A DNA stretch of 64,000 nt from Arthrobacter sp. UKPF54-2 (GCF_007858535.1 NZ_CP040174.1:2542001-2606000); one strand, 5' to 3'. Positions 28,657 through 38,430 are shown, numbered from the stretch's first letter. The notes: generated from the sequence alone by a model not told the origin. Translations and numbers: made by a program.

Positions 28657-31600
28657 TTGCACCTCAAAAGTCTGACCGTCAGAGGGTTCAAGTCGTTCGC
28701 TTCCGCGACGACTTTCGAATTCGAACCCGGCGTCACCGCCGTGGTGGGCCCCAACGGCTCGGGCAAGTCCAACGTGGTGGACGCGCTGTCCTGGGTGATG
28801 GGCGAACAGGGCGCCAAGACCCTGCGCGGCGGCAAGATGGAAGACGTCATCTTCGCCGGCACGTCCGGTCGCCCGCCGTTGGGCCGGGCACACGTCTCGC
28901 TGACCATCGACAACAGCGACGGCGCCCTCCCCATCGACTACAGCGAAGTCACCATTTCCCGCACCCTGTTCCGCACCGGCGGTTCCGAGTACGCCATCAA
29001 CGGCGCGGCCTGCCGGCTGCTGGACATCCAGGAGCTGCTCTCCGACTCCGGCCTGGGCCGGGAAATGCACGTAATCGTCGGGCAGGGACAGCTGGACAAG
29101 GTGCTGCACGCCACGCCCGAGGACCGGCGCGGCTTCATCGAGGAGGCCGCGGGCATCCTCAAGCACCGCCGCCGCAAGGAAAAGACGGTCCGAAAACTCG
29201 AGGCCATGCAGGCCAACCTGGCCCGGCTCAGTGACCTCACCGGAGAAATCCGGCGCCAGCTCACCCCGCTGGGCAAGCAGGCCGAGGTGGCGCGCCGTGC
29301 CCAGATGGTGCAGTTCGAGGTCCGCGACGCCCGCTCACGGCTGCTGGCCGACGACCTGGTCCAGCTTCAATCCGTGCTGGAGCAGGACGTCGCGGACGAG
29401 ACCGCACTCAAGGCCCGCCGCGGCGTCGTCGAACGCGAGCTCGAAAGCGGCCGCCAGCGCCAGGCCGGGCTGGAACAGCTCGCCGCGGAGGCCACCCCGA
29501 AGCTCAACGCCGCGCGGGACAACTGGTACCAGCTCTCCTCAGGACGGGAACGGCTGCGCTCCCTCGGCTCGCTCGCCGAGGAACGCCGACGCCTGCTCGG
29601 TGCGGCCGACGCGGCCCCCGACGCCGGCCGGGACCCCGAGCAGCTGGAGAAGCAGGCGGCCCGGGTCCGGGCCGACCAGGCCGGGCTGGAAGCGGGCATT
29701 ATCGAGGGGCGCGCCGCGCTGGACGCGGCCACCGCCGTCAAGCAGGAGGCCGAAAGCGCGGCCGCCGCCGAAGACAGGCGCCTCGCCACCTTGCTGCGGG
29801 CCGCCGCGGACCGCCGGGAGGGCCTTGCCCGGCTCGCGGGCCAGGTGGGCGCCGCGAGGTCCCGGGTCGAATCCGCCCAGGCCGAGCTTGGCCGGCTGAG
29901 GGAGTCGCAAAAGGCCGGCGAGGAACGGCGCCGCCACGCCCAAAGCGAGTTCACCGCGCTCGAGTCCCAGGTTGCGGGCGTCGAGGACGGCGAGGAAACC
30001 CTCGACGCCGAATACGAGGCGGCCACCGAGGCACTGGACGCCGTCGCGGCGGAAATCGACGCCCTCAAGGCGGCCGAACGGGACGGTGAGCGGGAACGCG
30101 ACGCCCTCGTGGCCCGCCGCGACGCCCTGCAGCTTGGCCTCAACCGCAAGGACGGCTCGGAGCATGTACTGGCCGCGGAGCTGCCCGGCGTGCTCGGGCC
30201 GCTGGCGGGCATGCTGACCGTGGAGGCCGGCTACCAGGCCGCCATCGCCGCCGCGCTGGGCAGCAGCTCGGACGCCGTCGTGGTCCGCGACGCCGCCACC
30301 GCCGCCACCGCGGTGCAGCTCCTCAAGGACGACGACGCCGGCCGGGCCTCCCTGCTGCTCGCCGGGGCATCCGGACCGGCCGGGCACGCCCCGGACCCAG
30401 ACCTTCCCGACGGCGCCCGCTGGGCCGCCGCGCTGGTCGCCCCCGTCGGAGACAAGGCCAGCGGCGTGCCGCTGGCCCGGCTGCTGGCGGGCGCCGCCGT
30501 CGTCGAGGACCTCGACGCCGCCGCGCAGCTGATCGCCGCCCGGCCGGAACTGACCGCCGTGACACGGGCCGGCGACGTGTTCACCGCATTCACTGTCAGC
30601 GGCGGCTCCGCCTCGGCGCCGTCGCTGTTGGAGGTCCAGGCCGCCATCGACGACGCCGCCGCCCGGCTCGCCGCCGTCGGCGCAGAGCTGGAGCGCAACC
30701 GCTTCGCCTTGTCCGCCGCGGAGTCCCGCCGTGCCGCCGCCCAGGACCGCGCGGACGCCGCCCTGGAAAAACTGCACGACTCCGACGCCCGGCTCGCCGC
30801 CGTGGCCGAACGGCTGGGCCACCTGAACTCGGTGCTGCGCAGCGCCGTCGGGGAAAGTGAACGGCTCGCCGCGTCCCTGGCCCGCGCGGAAGCGAACATC
30901 CAGGGGGAACAGGACGCCCTGGAGGCTGTCGCTGCCAGGCTCGCTGCCGCCCAGGAGGCCCCCGCCGAGGAAGAACCCTCGCCCGAGCACCGCGACGCCC
31001 TCGCCCTGGCGGCGTCTGCCGCGCGGGCGGCCGAGATGGAGGCCCGCCTTTCGCTGCGCAGCGCGGAGGAACAGCTCACCGCCATCCGCAACCGCGCCGC
31101 CTCGCTGGAGCGGGCCGCCGCCACCGAACGCCGCGCCCGCGAGGAGGCGGCTGAACGCGCCCGCCGCCGCCGGCTCCAGGCCGGCCGCGCCGCCGCCGTC
31201 TCCGCGGCCGTGGAACAGGTCATTGGATTCATCGATGTCTCGGTCGAGCTGGCCCGCCGCGAACGCGACACGGCGGAGGAACGCCGCGAACAGATGGAGC
31301 GCGAACTGACCGCGGTGCGCACCGGCAACGACACCCTCGCCCGTGAACTGGCCGAGCTGACCGACTCCGTACACCGGGACGAACTGGCCCGCGCGCAGCA
31401 GCGGCTCAGGATCGAGGCCCTCGAACTGCGCAGCGTCGAGGAACTCGGACTGACCGCGGATCAGCTGGTCGCCGACTTCGGCCCCGACCGGCCCGTGCCG
31501 GTGCCGGCCGCCGAATCGGGGGACAAGTGGGCCGCGCTCCGCGCCCCCGTGGACGAGGACGGACAGGAAATTGTCGCCGGCAAACCCTTCGTCCGCGAGG

Positions 31601-32247
31601 AACAGGAAAAGCGGCTCCGCAAGGCCGAACGCGACCTCGCAGCCCTGGGCCGGGTCAACCCGCTGGCGCTGGAGGAGTTCGCGGCCCTCGAGGAACGCCA
31701 CCAGTTCCTGAGCACACAGCTGGAGGACCTCAAAGCCAGCCGCAAGGACCTGCTGGACATCATCAAGGAAGTCGACGAGCGGGTGCAGAAGGTCTTCGCC
31801 GAGGCCTTCGAGGACACCGCAGCCCAGTTCGTCCGGGTCTTCGCGCGGCTGTTCCCCGGCGGCGAGGGCCGGCTGGTCCTCACCGACCCCTCGGACATGC
31901 TCACCACCGGGATCGAGGTGGAGGCGCGCCCCGCCGGCAAGAAGATCAAGCGGCTCTCGCTGCTCTCCGGCGGTGAACGGTCACTGACCGCGGTGGCCCT
32001 GCTGGTGGCCATCTTCAAGGCGCGGCCCTCGCCGTTCTACGTGATGGACGAGGTGGAGGCCGCCCTGGACGACACCAACCTGGGCCGGCTCATCACCATC
32101 TTCGAGGAGCTCCGCGAGTCCAGCCAGCTGATCGTCATCACGCACCAGAAACGCACCATGGAAGTCGCCGACGCGCTCTACGGCGTCACGATGCGCGGCG
32201 ACGGCGTCTCCACCGTGATCAGCCAGCGGCTGGGGGCCGAGGTCTGA
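28657..32247 (+). CDS. smc: Chromosome segregation protein SMC
   Basis: This 1196-residue condensin ATPase has Walker A GPNGSGKS at 31-38. A long coiled coil follows, then a hinge around residues 500-640, a second coiled coil, the ABC signature LLSGGERSLTA near residue 1100, and Walker B FYVMDEVEAALDD. The length is typical. The coils are rich in Ala, Arg and Glu. Start is TTG with AGGAG at 28640-28644, an unusually long 12-base spacing. It is followed by ftsY, as in other actinobacteria. Confidence 0.97.
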   Translation: MHLKSLTVRGFKSFASATTFEFEPGVTAVVGPNGSGKSNVVDALSWVMGEQGAKTLRGGKMEDVIFAGTSGRPPLGRAHVSLTIDNSDGALPIDYSEVTISRTLFRTGGSEYAINGAACRLLDIQELLSDSGLGREMHVIVGQGQLDKVLHATPEDRRGFIEEAAGILKHRRRKEKTVRKLEAMQANLARLSDLTGEIRRQLTPLGKQAEVARRAQMVQFEVRDARSRLLADDLVQLQSVLEQDVADETALKARRGVVERELESGRQRQAGLEQLAAEATPKLNAARDNWYQLSSGRERLRSLGSLAEERRRLLGAADAAPDAGRDPEQLEKQAARVRADQAGLEAGIIEGRAALDAATAVKQEAESAAAAEDRRLATLLRAAADRREGLARLAGQVGAARSRVESAQAELGRLRESQKAGEERRRHAQSEFTALESQVAGVEDGEETLDAEYEAATEALDAVAAEIDALKAAERDGERERDALVARRDALQLGLNRKDGSEHVLAAELPGVLGPLAGMLTVEAGYQAAIAAALGSSSDAVVVRDAATAATAVQLLKDDDAGRASLLLAGASGPAGHAPDPDLPDGARWAAALVAPVGDKASGVPLARLLAGAAVVEDLDAAAQLIAARPELTAVTRAGDVFTAFTVSGGSASAPSLLEVQAAIDDAAARLAAVGAELERNRFALSAAESRRAAAQDRADAALEKLHDSDARLAAVAERLGHLNSVLRSAVGESERLAASLARAEANIQGEQDALEAVAARLAAAQEAPAEEEPSPEHRDALALAASAARAAEMEARLSLRSAEEQLTAIRNRAASLERAAATERRAREEAAERARRRRLQAGRAAAVSAAVEQVIGFIDVSVELARRERDTAEERREQMERELTAVRTGNDTLARELAELTDSVHRDELARAQQRLRIEALELRSVEELGLTADQLVADFGPDRPVPVPAAESGDKWAALRAPVDEDGQEIVAGKPFVREEQEKRLRKAERDLAALGRVNPLALEEFAALEERHQFLSTQLEDLKASRKDLLDIIKEVDERVQKVFAEAFEDTAAQFVRVFARLFPGGEGRLVLTDPSDMLTTGIEVEARPAGKKIKRLSLLSGGERSLTAVALLVAIFKARPSPFYVMDEVEAALDDTNLGRLITIFEELRESSQLIVITHQKRTMEVADALYGVTMRGDGVSTVISQRLGAEV

Positions 32248-32325
32248 GGACCCTCCGCTGCAGGTGAATCGGGCAGGTGGATCGGCCGTCCGCGGGGCAT
32301 TTGGGGTTTGTGAGAAGCTAGGGGA

Positions 32326-33534
32326 GTGAACGACATCCTCCCTATTGCCCTGCCCATCCTCGTTGCCCTGGTGGTCCTCGGTGCGCTGATTCCGGTGCTG
32401 ATGAAGACCCGGAAGAACATCACCAACTACCCCTCGCAGCGCGACGCGAATGACCCCGTCCAGGGTCCCGGCGGGGGCACGCTGCTGGAGGACCGCCCGG
32501 CGCCGCCCCGCGGTGCGGCGCCGTCGGACGCCGTCGACGTCGAGGCCCTGGAGACCGTCGAGGTGCCGGACAACGTCGCAGGACTTGAGACCGTTCCGGT
32601 CGAGACCCCGCTGCCGGTCGCGGGACGCCTGACCCGGCTGCGCGAACGCCTGGTCAAGTCCAACAACATCTTCGGCAAGGGACTGCTCTCCCTGCTGTCC
32701 GCGGACAAGATCGACGAGAACGTCTGGGACGAAGTCGAGGAGACGCTGCTGCTGGCCGACCTCGGCACCGAGCCGACGATGCAGCTGGTGGATGCCCTCC
32801 GCGAGCGGGTCAAGGTGCTGGGCACGCGCTCGCCCGAACAGGTCAAGGCGCTGCTGCGCGAGGAACTGCTCAAGCTCGTGGACCCCGGAATGGACCGCAG
32901 CCTCAACGTCGAGCGGCACGCGGATAAGCCCGCGGTGATGATGGTGGTGGGCGTCAACGGCGTCGGCAAGACCACCACGGTGGGCAAGCTCGCCCGTGTG
33001 CTCGTCGCGGAGGACAAGGACGTGCTGCTGGGCGCCGCGGACACCTTCCGCGCGGCCGCGGCCGAACAGCTCGCCACCTGGGGCCAGCGCGTCGGTGTGC
33101 CCACGGTCAAGTCCGACATCGACGGGGCCGACCCGGCGTCGGTCGCGTACGAGGCGGTCAAGGCCGGCATCGACCAGGAAGTCGACGTGGTCATGATCGA
33201 CACCGCCGGCCGGCTGCAAAACAAGGTCGGTCTGATGGACGAGCTCGGCAAGGTCAAGCGCGTCATCGAAAAGCTCGCCGAGGTGGACGAGGTGCTCCTG
33301 GTCCTCGACGCGACCACCGGCCAGAACGGCCTGAACCAGGCCCGGGTCTTCGCCGAAGTCGTCAACATCACCGGCATCGTGCTGACCAAGCTGGACGGGA
33401 CCGCCAAGGGCGGCATCGTCGTCGCGATCCAGAAGTCCCTCGGTGTCCCGGTCAAGCTGGTGGGACTCGGCGAAGGCGCAGACGACCTGGCGCCCTTCGA
33501 CCCCGAGAGCTTTGTGGACGCGCTGCTGAACTAG
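32326..33534 (+). CDS. ftsY: Signal recognition particle receptor FtsY
   Basis: This 402-residue SRP GTPase docks ribosome-SRP complexes at the membrane. Unlike the E. coli protein it has an N-terminal membrane helix (ILPIALPILVALVVLGALI). A short acidic linker and the NG domain follow: GVNGVGKTTT (about residue 207), DTFRAAAAEQL, DTAGRL and TKLDGTAKGG. Start is GTG. Its TAG stop shares a CTAG with the convergent MFS gene. Confidence 0.96.
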   Translation: MNDILPIALPILVALVVLGALIPVLMKTRKNITNYPSQRDANDPVQGPGGGTLLEDRPAPPRGAAPSDAVDVEALETVEVPDNVAGLETVPVETPLPVAGRLTRLRERLVKSNNIFGKGLLSLLSADKIDENVWDEVEETLLLADLGTEPTMQLVDALRERVKVLGTRSPEQVKALLREELLKLVDPGMDRSLNVERHADKPAVMMVVGVNGVGKTTTVGKLARVLVAEDKDVLLGAADTFRAAAAEQLATWGQRVGVPTVKSDIDGADPASVAYEAVKAGIDQEVDVVMIDTAGRLQNKVGLMDELGKVKRVIEKLAEVDEVLLVLDATTGQNGLNQARVFAEVVNITGIVLTKLDGTAKGGIVVAIQKSLGVPVKLVGLGEGADDLAPFDPESFVDALLN

Positions 33535-34778
33535 CCCTGCGCCGGGGTCCGCTGGAATGTTTCCCGGGCCATCACCCAGCCAGCGGCCGCGACGAGCAGC
33601 ACCCCGCCGGTCACGCCGAAGGCCCAGCCGTAGCCCAGCCGGTCGGCCAGCAGACCGGCGATGACCGGGCCCACGATCGCGCCGCTGTCGGCGGTCATCT
33701 GGAACACCGCGAGCACCCGGCCGCCGGAACGCTCATTGCCCACGACGTCGGCGACCGCCGCCTGCTGCGCCGGCCCGAGCAGCCCGGAGCCGATGCCGGC
33801 GACGGTCGAGGCCAGCAGGAACCAGGGAAGTTCGTGGGTGAAGCCGATCGCTGCCGTGGCGAGGCCGGTGACGACCAGTCCGGCGAGCATCATCGGCTTC
33901 CGGCCCAGGTTGTCCGCGAGCCGTCCGGAGAAGGTCAGGGCCGCGGCGTTGCCCGCCGCGAACACGGCCAGCGCCCAGCCCGCGGACTCCGGACCTGCAC
34001 CGAGCGCCGCGACGGCGAACAGCGGCACGGTAGCCATCCGGACGCCGAAGGTGGCCCAGCCGTTGGCGAAGCTGGAGACGAGCCCGGCCCGGTAGGCGCT
34101 GTCCCGCAGGGCCTCCCGCAGCAGCATCGCCGGGGCGGACGCCCCGGCCTCACGCGACCCCGCGGGGACGTGGCTGAGCTGGGTCTGCACGACGGCGGCG
34201 GCCAGGACCAGCGCGGCCGCGTAGGCAAGGAACGGCACCCGCAGCCCGAAGCCGGCCAGCAGCCCGCCCACGATCGGTCCGCACACATTGCCGATCAGGA
34301 AGGCCGAGGCGTACGCGCCGGAGACCCGGCCGCGGCTCTCCGGCGGCGCCAAACGAACTACGAGGGCCATCGACGCGACCGTGAACATCACCGATCCGGC
34401 CCCGCCCAGTCCACGGAACACCAGCAGCTGCCAGTAGTCCTGGGCGAAAGCGCAGGCTGCGGTGGACGCGGCCACGATCAGCAGCCCGGCGACGTAGACC
34501 GGGCGTTCGCCCAGCCGCACGATCAGCGCGCCGCCGGCCGGAGCGAACACCAGCCGCATAAACGCGAAGATGCTGACAATTACCGCGGCCGCCGTCGCGC
34601 CGACGTCGAACGTGGTGGCGAACTGGGGGAGCACCGGCGCCACGAGGCCGAACCCCAGCGCGATCAGGAAGGCCGCGACCAACATCACCTTGATGTCCCG
34701 GGGCAGGCGGGGGCCGCGGGGCTGCCGAAGGCCGGCCGGGCGCCGGGTTCCGTCGGCTGAACGGGTTGTTTTGCTCAT
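33531..34778 (-). CDS. MFS transporter
   Basis: This 415-residue protein has about 12 membrane helices and major-facilitator features. LIVRLGERPVY and SGRLADNLGRKPMM are the loop 2-3 and 8-9 motifs (GxLaDrxGrkp). LGGAGSVMFTVASMALV is like the antiporter motif of drug-efflux DHA1 proteins. Substrate unknown. ATG 34778 is chosen; the frame extends further upstream without transporter sequence. Convergent with ftsY and divergent from amtB. Confidence 0.87.
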   Translation of the reverse strand: MSKTTRSADGTRRPAGLRQPRGPRLPRDIKVMLVAAFLIALGFGLVAPVLPQFATTFDVGATAAAVIVSIFAFMRLVFAPAGGALIVRLGERPVYVAGLLIVAASTAACAFAQDYWQLLVFRGLGGAGSVMFTVASMALVVRLAPPESRGRVSGAYASAFLIGNVCGPIVGGLLAGFGLRVPFLAYAAALVLAAAVVQTQLSHVPAGSREAGASAPAMLLREALRDSAYRAGLVSSFANGWATFGVRMATVPLFAVAALGAGPESAGWALAVFAAGNAAALTFSGRLADNLGRKPMMLAGLVVTGLATAAIGFTHELPWFLLASTVAGIGSGLLGPAQQAAVADVVGNERSGGRVLAVFQMTADSGAIVGPVIAGLLADRLGYGWAFGVTGGVLLVAAAGWVMARETFQRTPAQG

Positions 34779-34851
34779 GCTGCTGCTTTCGATGCTGCTG
34801 CTGATGCCACTTCTAGTGCCTTGCGGCAGGCGGGGGCGTGATGGAAGGCGT

Positions 34852-34878
34852 GAAACATAACCGTAACAAGCACGAGAC
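34852..34878 (+). promoter_or_regulatory. GlnR-like boxes upstream of amtB
   Basis: GAAAC (34852-34856), six bases, GTAAC (34863-34867), six bases, GAGAC (34874-34878) follow the actinobacterial GlnR pattern of GTnAC and GaAAC half-sites with six-base spacers. A second GTAAC-n6-GCAAT pair lies at 34905-34920. They are about 180-200 bases upstream of the amtB start. The nitrogen-assimilation target supports the call; the regulator is not encoded in this window. Confidence 0.6.
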
Positions 34879-35055
34879 GCACCATTTACTTCCGGGAGGT
34901 TCTTGTAACAGTCCGGCAATGTAAATCCTCCGCCGGTGAAACACGGCACCAGCAAACTCTTCTTAGAACGCAAACAGCGTTGGGGCAGGCGGAGCGATCC
35001 GCCGGACATCTCAGATCGCATCGAACGTAATTCTAAGCAAGGGAGGACGTGCACC

Positions 35056-36426
35056 ATGGAACTTACCGCAGGTCACGTATGGCTGATGGTGGCAGCAGCA
35101 CTTGTGCTGTTCATGACACCTGGACTCGCATTTTTCTACGGCGGCATGACGCGCGCCAAGGCCGCACTGAACATGATGATGATGAGCTTCATCTCCATCG
35201 GCATGGTCGGTGTGGTGTGGGTGCTCTGGGGGGCCTCCATGAGCTCCGGCGAAGGCTTCCTGGAGATCGTCGGGAACCCGTTCGCCACCTTCGGGCTCGA
35301 AGGCATCACCACCCCGGACGGCCTGATCAAGGTCGGCTACGCGGCCACCTTCGCCATCATCACGGTGGCCCTGATCAGCGGCGCGATCGCTGACCGCGCC
35401 AAGTTCGGCGCCTGGACCGTGTTCGTCCCGGTCTGGGTCACCCTGGTCTACTGCCCGCTGGCCTACATGGTCTGGGGCGGCGGCATCTTCGGCCCCGAGG
35501 GCGAGATCGGCAAGGCCCTCGGCCCGGCCATCGACTTCGCCGGCGGCACCGTGGTCCACATCAACGCCGGCGTCGCGGCACTGGTCCTGGTCCTGATCAT
35601 CGGCAACCGCCGCGGCTTCGGCAAGGACCCGAACCACCGCCCGCACAACATCCCGTTCGTGATGCTGGGCGCAGCCATCCTCTGGTTCGGCTGGTTCGGC
35701 TTCAACGCCGGCGCCGCCACGACGGCCGAGCAGGCCGGCCTGATCTGGGTCAACACACTCGCAGCGCCCGCCGCCGCCATGCTCGGCTGGCTCATCACGG
35801 AACGCATCCGCGACGGCCACCCGACCTCGCTCGGCGCCGCCTCCGGCGTGGTGGCCGGCCTGGTCGCCATCACCCCGGCCTGCGCCAACGTCAGCCCGGT
35901 CGGAGCCCTCGGCCTCGGCGTCGTGGCAGGCGTCGCCTCGGCCCTGGCCGTCGGACTGAAGTTCCGCTGGGGCTTTGACGACTCGCTCGACGTCGTCGGC
36001 GTCCACCTGGTCTCCGGCATCATCGGCACCGTGGCGCTGGGCTTCATCGCCCTCCCGGTCGACGGCGTCGGCGGCGGCCTCTTCTACGGCGGCGGCCTGA
36101 CCCAGCTCTGGGCCCAGCTCGCAGTGGCCGGCGTGGCGATCGTATACTCGGCCGTCCTCACGGCGCTGATTGCTTTCGCCATCCACAAGACCATGGGCTT
36201 CCGGGTTTCCCAGGAGCAGGAAGTTGTGGGTGTCGACCTGAGCCTGCACGCCGAGACGGCCTACGAGTTCGGCGTCGGCGGCCACGGCGGAAGCTTCCAG
36301 CCGCTGCACGAGCTCATCACCGGCAAGCCGGAAGGCGGGGCTGCCGAAGCCGCCGCCGCCGGAACCGTGGACGCGGCGTCCAACGGCAAGAAGACCGCAG
36401 CAGGCAAGGAAAGTGTGGGGGCATGA
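35056..36426 (+). CDS. amtB: Ammonium transporter
   Basis: This 456-residue Amt/Rh channel has 11 expected membrane helices. The twin pore histidines are H168 (VVHINAG) and H317 (GVHLVSG), close to the E. coli AmtB pair. FYGGMTRAKAALN after the first helix and the pore-lining motifs are typical. ATG 35056 is chosen with GGGAGG nine bases upstream; an in-frame extension to 34936 has no family sequence. The C-terminal tail is Ala-rich. The stop overlaps glnK as ATGA, so channel and regulator are co-translated. Confidence 0.96.
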   Translation: MELTAGHVWLMVAAALVLFMTPGLAFFYGGMTRAKAALNMMMMSFISIGMVGVVWVLWGASMSSGEGFLEIVGNPFATFGLEGITTPDGLIKVGYAATFAIITVALISGAIADRAKFGAWTVFVPVWVTLVYCPLAYMVWGGGIFGPEGEIGKALGPAIDFAGGTVVHINAGVAALVLVLIIGNRRGFGKDPNHRPHNIPFVMLGAAILWFGWFGFNAGAATTAEQAGLIWVNTLAAPAAAMLGWLITERIRDGHPTSLGAASGVVAGLVAITPACANVSPVGALGLGVVAGVASALAVGLKFRWGFDDSLDVVGVHLVSGIIGTVALGFIALPVDGVGGGLFYGGGLTQLWAQLAVAGVAIVYSAVLTALIAFAIHKTMGFRVSQEQEVVGVDLSLHAETAYEFGVGGHGGSFQPLHELITGKPEGGAAEAAAAGTVDAASNGKKTAAGKESVGA

Positions 36427-36761
36427 AACTGATCACAGCAATCGTCCGTCCGGAAAAGCTCGACGCCATCAGGGAGGGCCTGGAAGCCTACGGCGTGCAG
36501 GGGCTGACGGTCAGCGCGGCCAGCGGCTACGGCCGGCAGCGCGGCTACACCGAGGTGTACCGCGGCGCCGAGTACAACGTGGACCTGCTGCCCAAGATCC
36601 GGGTCGAGGTGCTCGCCACCGACGAACAGGCGGACGACATCCTCGATGTCATCATCGCCAGCTCGAACACCGGCCGGGCCGGTGACGGGAAGGTCTGGAC
36701 GATGGATGTGTTCGAGGCCGTGCGGGTCCGCACCGGGGAACGCGGCGCCGCAGCCATCTAG
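36423..36761 (+). CDS. glnK: PII nitrogen regulatory protein
   Basis: This 112-residue trimeric PII protein senses 2-oxoglutarate and ATP/ADP and blocks AmtB. The T-loop reads GYGRQRGYTEVYRGAEY with Y51, the residue adenylylated in Streptomyces and Corynebacterium. The B-loop (NTGRAGDGKVW) and C-loop regions are intact. It is coupled to amtB by ATGA. Relatives carry glnD, the modifying enzyme, next; here the next gene is an unrelated reverse-strand gene. Confidence 0.97.
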   Translation: MKLITAIVRPEKLDAIREGLEAYGVQGLTVSAASGYGRQRGYTEVYRGAEYNVDLLPKIRVEVLATDEQADDILDVIIASSNTGRAGDGKVWTMDVFEAVRVRTGERGAAAI

Positions 36762-36827
36762 GCCGCAACCCCCCAGCCGCGACGCGCTGTTGGACCGCGA
36801 GCGGGGCCGCGATCGGGGGTTGCGACA

Positions 36828-36861
36828 GCGGGCCGGATACCTGAAAAGGTGTCCGGCCCGC
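36828..36861. terminator. Terminator hairpin between glnK and the G6PD gene
   Basis: A 15-bp stem (36828-36842 with 36847-36861, one G-U pair) closes on a GAAA tetraloop and is followed by TTTGTCGTT on the plus strand, ending the amtB-glnK transcript. It is preceded by another inverted repeat, CGCAACCCCC (36764-36773) and GGGGGTTGCG (36815-36824). The second gene on the minus strand could share it. Confidence 0.78.
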
Positions 36862-36891
36862 TTTGTCGTTGGGGCTGGCGCTTCGCCGCTG

Positions 36892-38280
36892 TTACGTCGG
36901 CCAGCCCTCCGGACCGGGGGTTCCGGCGGCGTATTCCTCCAGCGGCACGCTGTCGCGGGCCCAGGCCTTCAGCACCGGCTCGAGGATGCGCCAGCAGTCT
37001 TCGGCGGTGTCGCCGCGTACGGAGAGCAGCGGGTCGCCGGTGAGGACGCCTTCCAGGACTTCACCGTAGGGCAGCAGCTCGGAGGCGCTCAGCTCGGCCT
37101 TGAGGGTGGCCCGGTCCAGGCTGAGGATGTTGCCGGGGCCGTTGACGTCGACGTCGAACTGCAGGGTGTCGGGGCCGAAACCGATCCGCAGCTGGTTGGG
37201 GGAGTCGACGCCGGTGAAGCCCTTGGGCAGGTGCGGCACGGGGCGGAAGGTCACCACGGCCTCCTTGCGTTTGGCGCCCAGGGCCTTGCCGGAACGGAGG
37301 ATGAAGGGCACACCCTGCCAGCGCCAGTTATCGATCGCCACCTGCACCTCGGCGAGGGTTTCGGTGTTGCGCGACGCGTCCACGCCCTCCTCCTTGGCGT
37401 AGTCCGGGACCTTGCGGCCGTCGATGGAGCCGGCGGTGTAGCGGGCCCGGCGGGTGTTCTTGGCGTACGGGGCCTTGATGCTGCTGGCGCGCAGGAGTGT
37501 GGCGACGGCGTCCCGCAGGTCCCGCTCGTCCACCGAGGCGGGCGGCTCGATCGCCATCAAGGCCATGATCTGCAGCAGGTGGCTCTGGATCATGTCGCGC
37601 AGGGCGCCGGCGCCGTCGTAATAGCGGGCCCGGCCCTCCAGCGCGAGGTCCTCGTCGAAGATGATCTCCACCTTCTCGATATGCTCCCGGTTCCACACCG
37701 GCTCCAGGAAGGTGTTCGCGAAACGCAGGCCCAGGATGTTCAGCACCGTGGCCTTGCCCAGGAAGTGGTCCACCCGGTGGATGTGGTCTTCCGGGACCAG
37801 CGCCGCGAGCGTCCTGTTCAGTTCGCGCGCGGACTCCTCGCTGGAACCGAACGGTTTCTCCATCACGAGCCGGGTCCCCGCGGGCACCTGCTCCGGAGCC
37901 AGGGCCTCGCAGGCCAGCTGGCTGATCTTGGGCGGCAGGGCGAAGTACACGGCCACGGGCCCCTCCAAAGTGGCCAGCAGCCCGGCCAGCTCGCCCTCCG
38001 CGGTGACGTCCAGCCGGTGGTAGCTGGTGCTCTCGCGGATCCGCTTCAGCTCCCGCTTGCCGGCGGAGTCTGCCTGCGAGTTGGCGTCGGCGAAGGACGT
38101 CTCCAGCCGCTCCAACCACTTTTCCGGGGCCCAGTCGTCCGAGCCGGCGCCCACCAGGGTGAGCCCGGGGGCGTGGCCTCGGGCCACCAGCCGGGCCAGG
38201 CCCGGCAGCAGCAGCCTGCCGGTCAGGTCGCCCGAGGCGCCGAGGATGAGCAGGGTCTTTACCGTTGTTTGACTGGTCAC
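36892..38280 (-). CDS. zwf: Glucose-6-phosphate dehydrogenase-family protein
   Basis: This 462-residue enzyme oxidises glucose-6-phosphate to the lactone with NAD(P)+. The N-terminal dinucleotide motif is LLILGASGDLTGRLLLPGL, and the active-site signature is HRVDHFLGKATVLN (DHxLGK). EKPFG is also present. At 462 residues it is about 50 shorter than typical Zwf and may be a second isoform. Start is GTG. It lies between glnK and ffh on the opposite strand, where glnD is usual. Confidence 0.9.
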   Translation of the reverse strand: MTSQTTVKTLLILGASGDLTGRLLLPGLARLVARGHAPGLTLVGAGSDDWAPEKWLERLETSFADANSQADSAGKRELKRIRESTSYHRLDVTAEGELAGLLATLEGPVAVYFALPPKISQLACEALAPEQVPAGTRLVMEKPFGSSEESARELNRTLAALVPEDHIHRVDHFLGKATVLNILGLRFANTFLEPVWNREHIEKVEIIFDEDLALEGRARYYDGAGALRDMIQSHLLQIMALMAIEPPASVDERDLRDAVATLLRASSIKAPYAKNTRRARYTAGSIDGRKVPDYAKEEGVDASRNTETLAEVQVAIDNWRWQGVPFILRSGKALGAKRKEAVVTFRPVPHLPKGFTGVDSPNQLRIGFGPDTLQFDVDVNGPGNILSLDRATLKAELSASELLPYGEVLEGVLTGDPLLSVRGDTAEDCWRILEPVLKAWARDSVPLEEYAAGTPGPEGWPT

Positions 38281-38298
38281 CTACGCCAGCATGCCACC

Positions 38299-38326
38299 TT
38301 GAAGGCGCGTCTTGGTACCCTAGATA
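38299..38326 (+). promoter_or_regulatory. Candidate promoter of ffh
   Basis: TTGAAG (38299-38304), 16 bases, TAGATA (38321-38326) lies about 105 bases upstream of the ffh GTG. It is the best sigma-70-like pair in the 150-base gap between the G6PD gene and ffh. Prediction only. Confidence 0.45.
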
Positions 38327-38430
38327 GTCGAGTCCCGTTGTCGAGGCAGTTCGTTCCGGCGAAACAGTCACGACTCTGGTGTGCCGTTCCGGCCGCCAGC
38401 TGTAGATCCACTGAAAGAAGTGCACGGCGC

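Noticed and set aside
29539..31701. 720-codon open frame antisense to smc
   Set aside because: A codon-bias shadow of the Ala/Glu-rich coiled coil; no recognisable motif.
36646..38430. In-frame N-terminal extension of ffh by about 595 codons
   Set aside because: It runs antisense through the G6PD gene and ends exactly where normal Ffh begins at GTG 38431.
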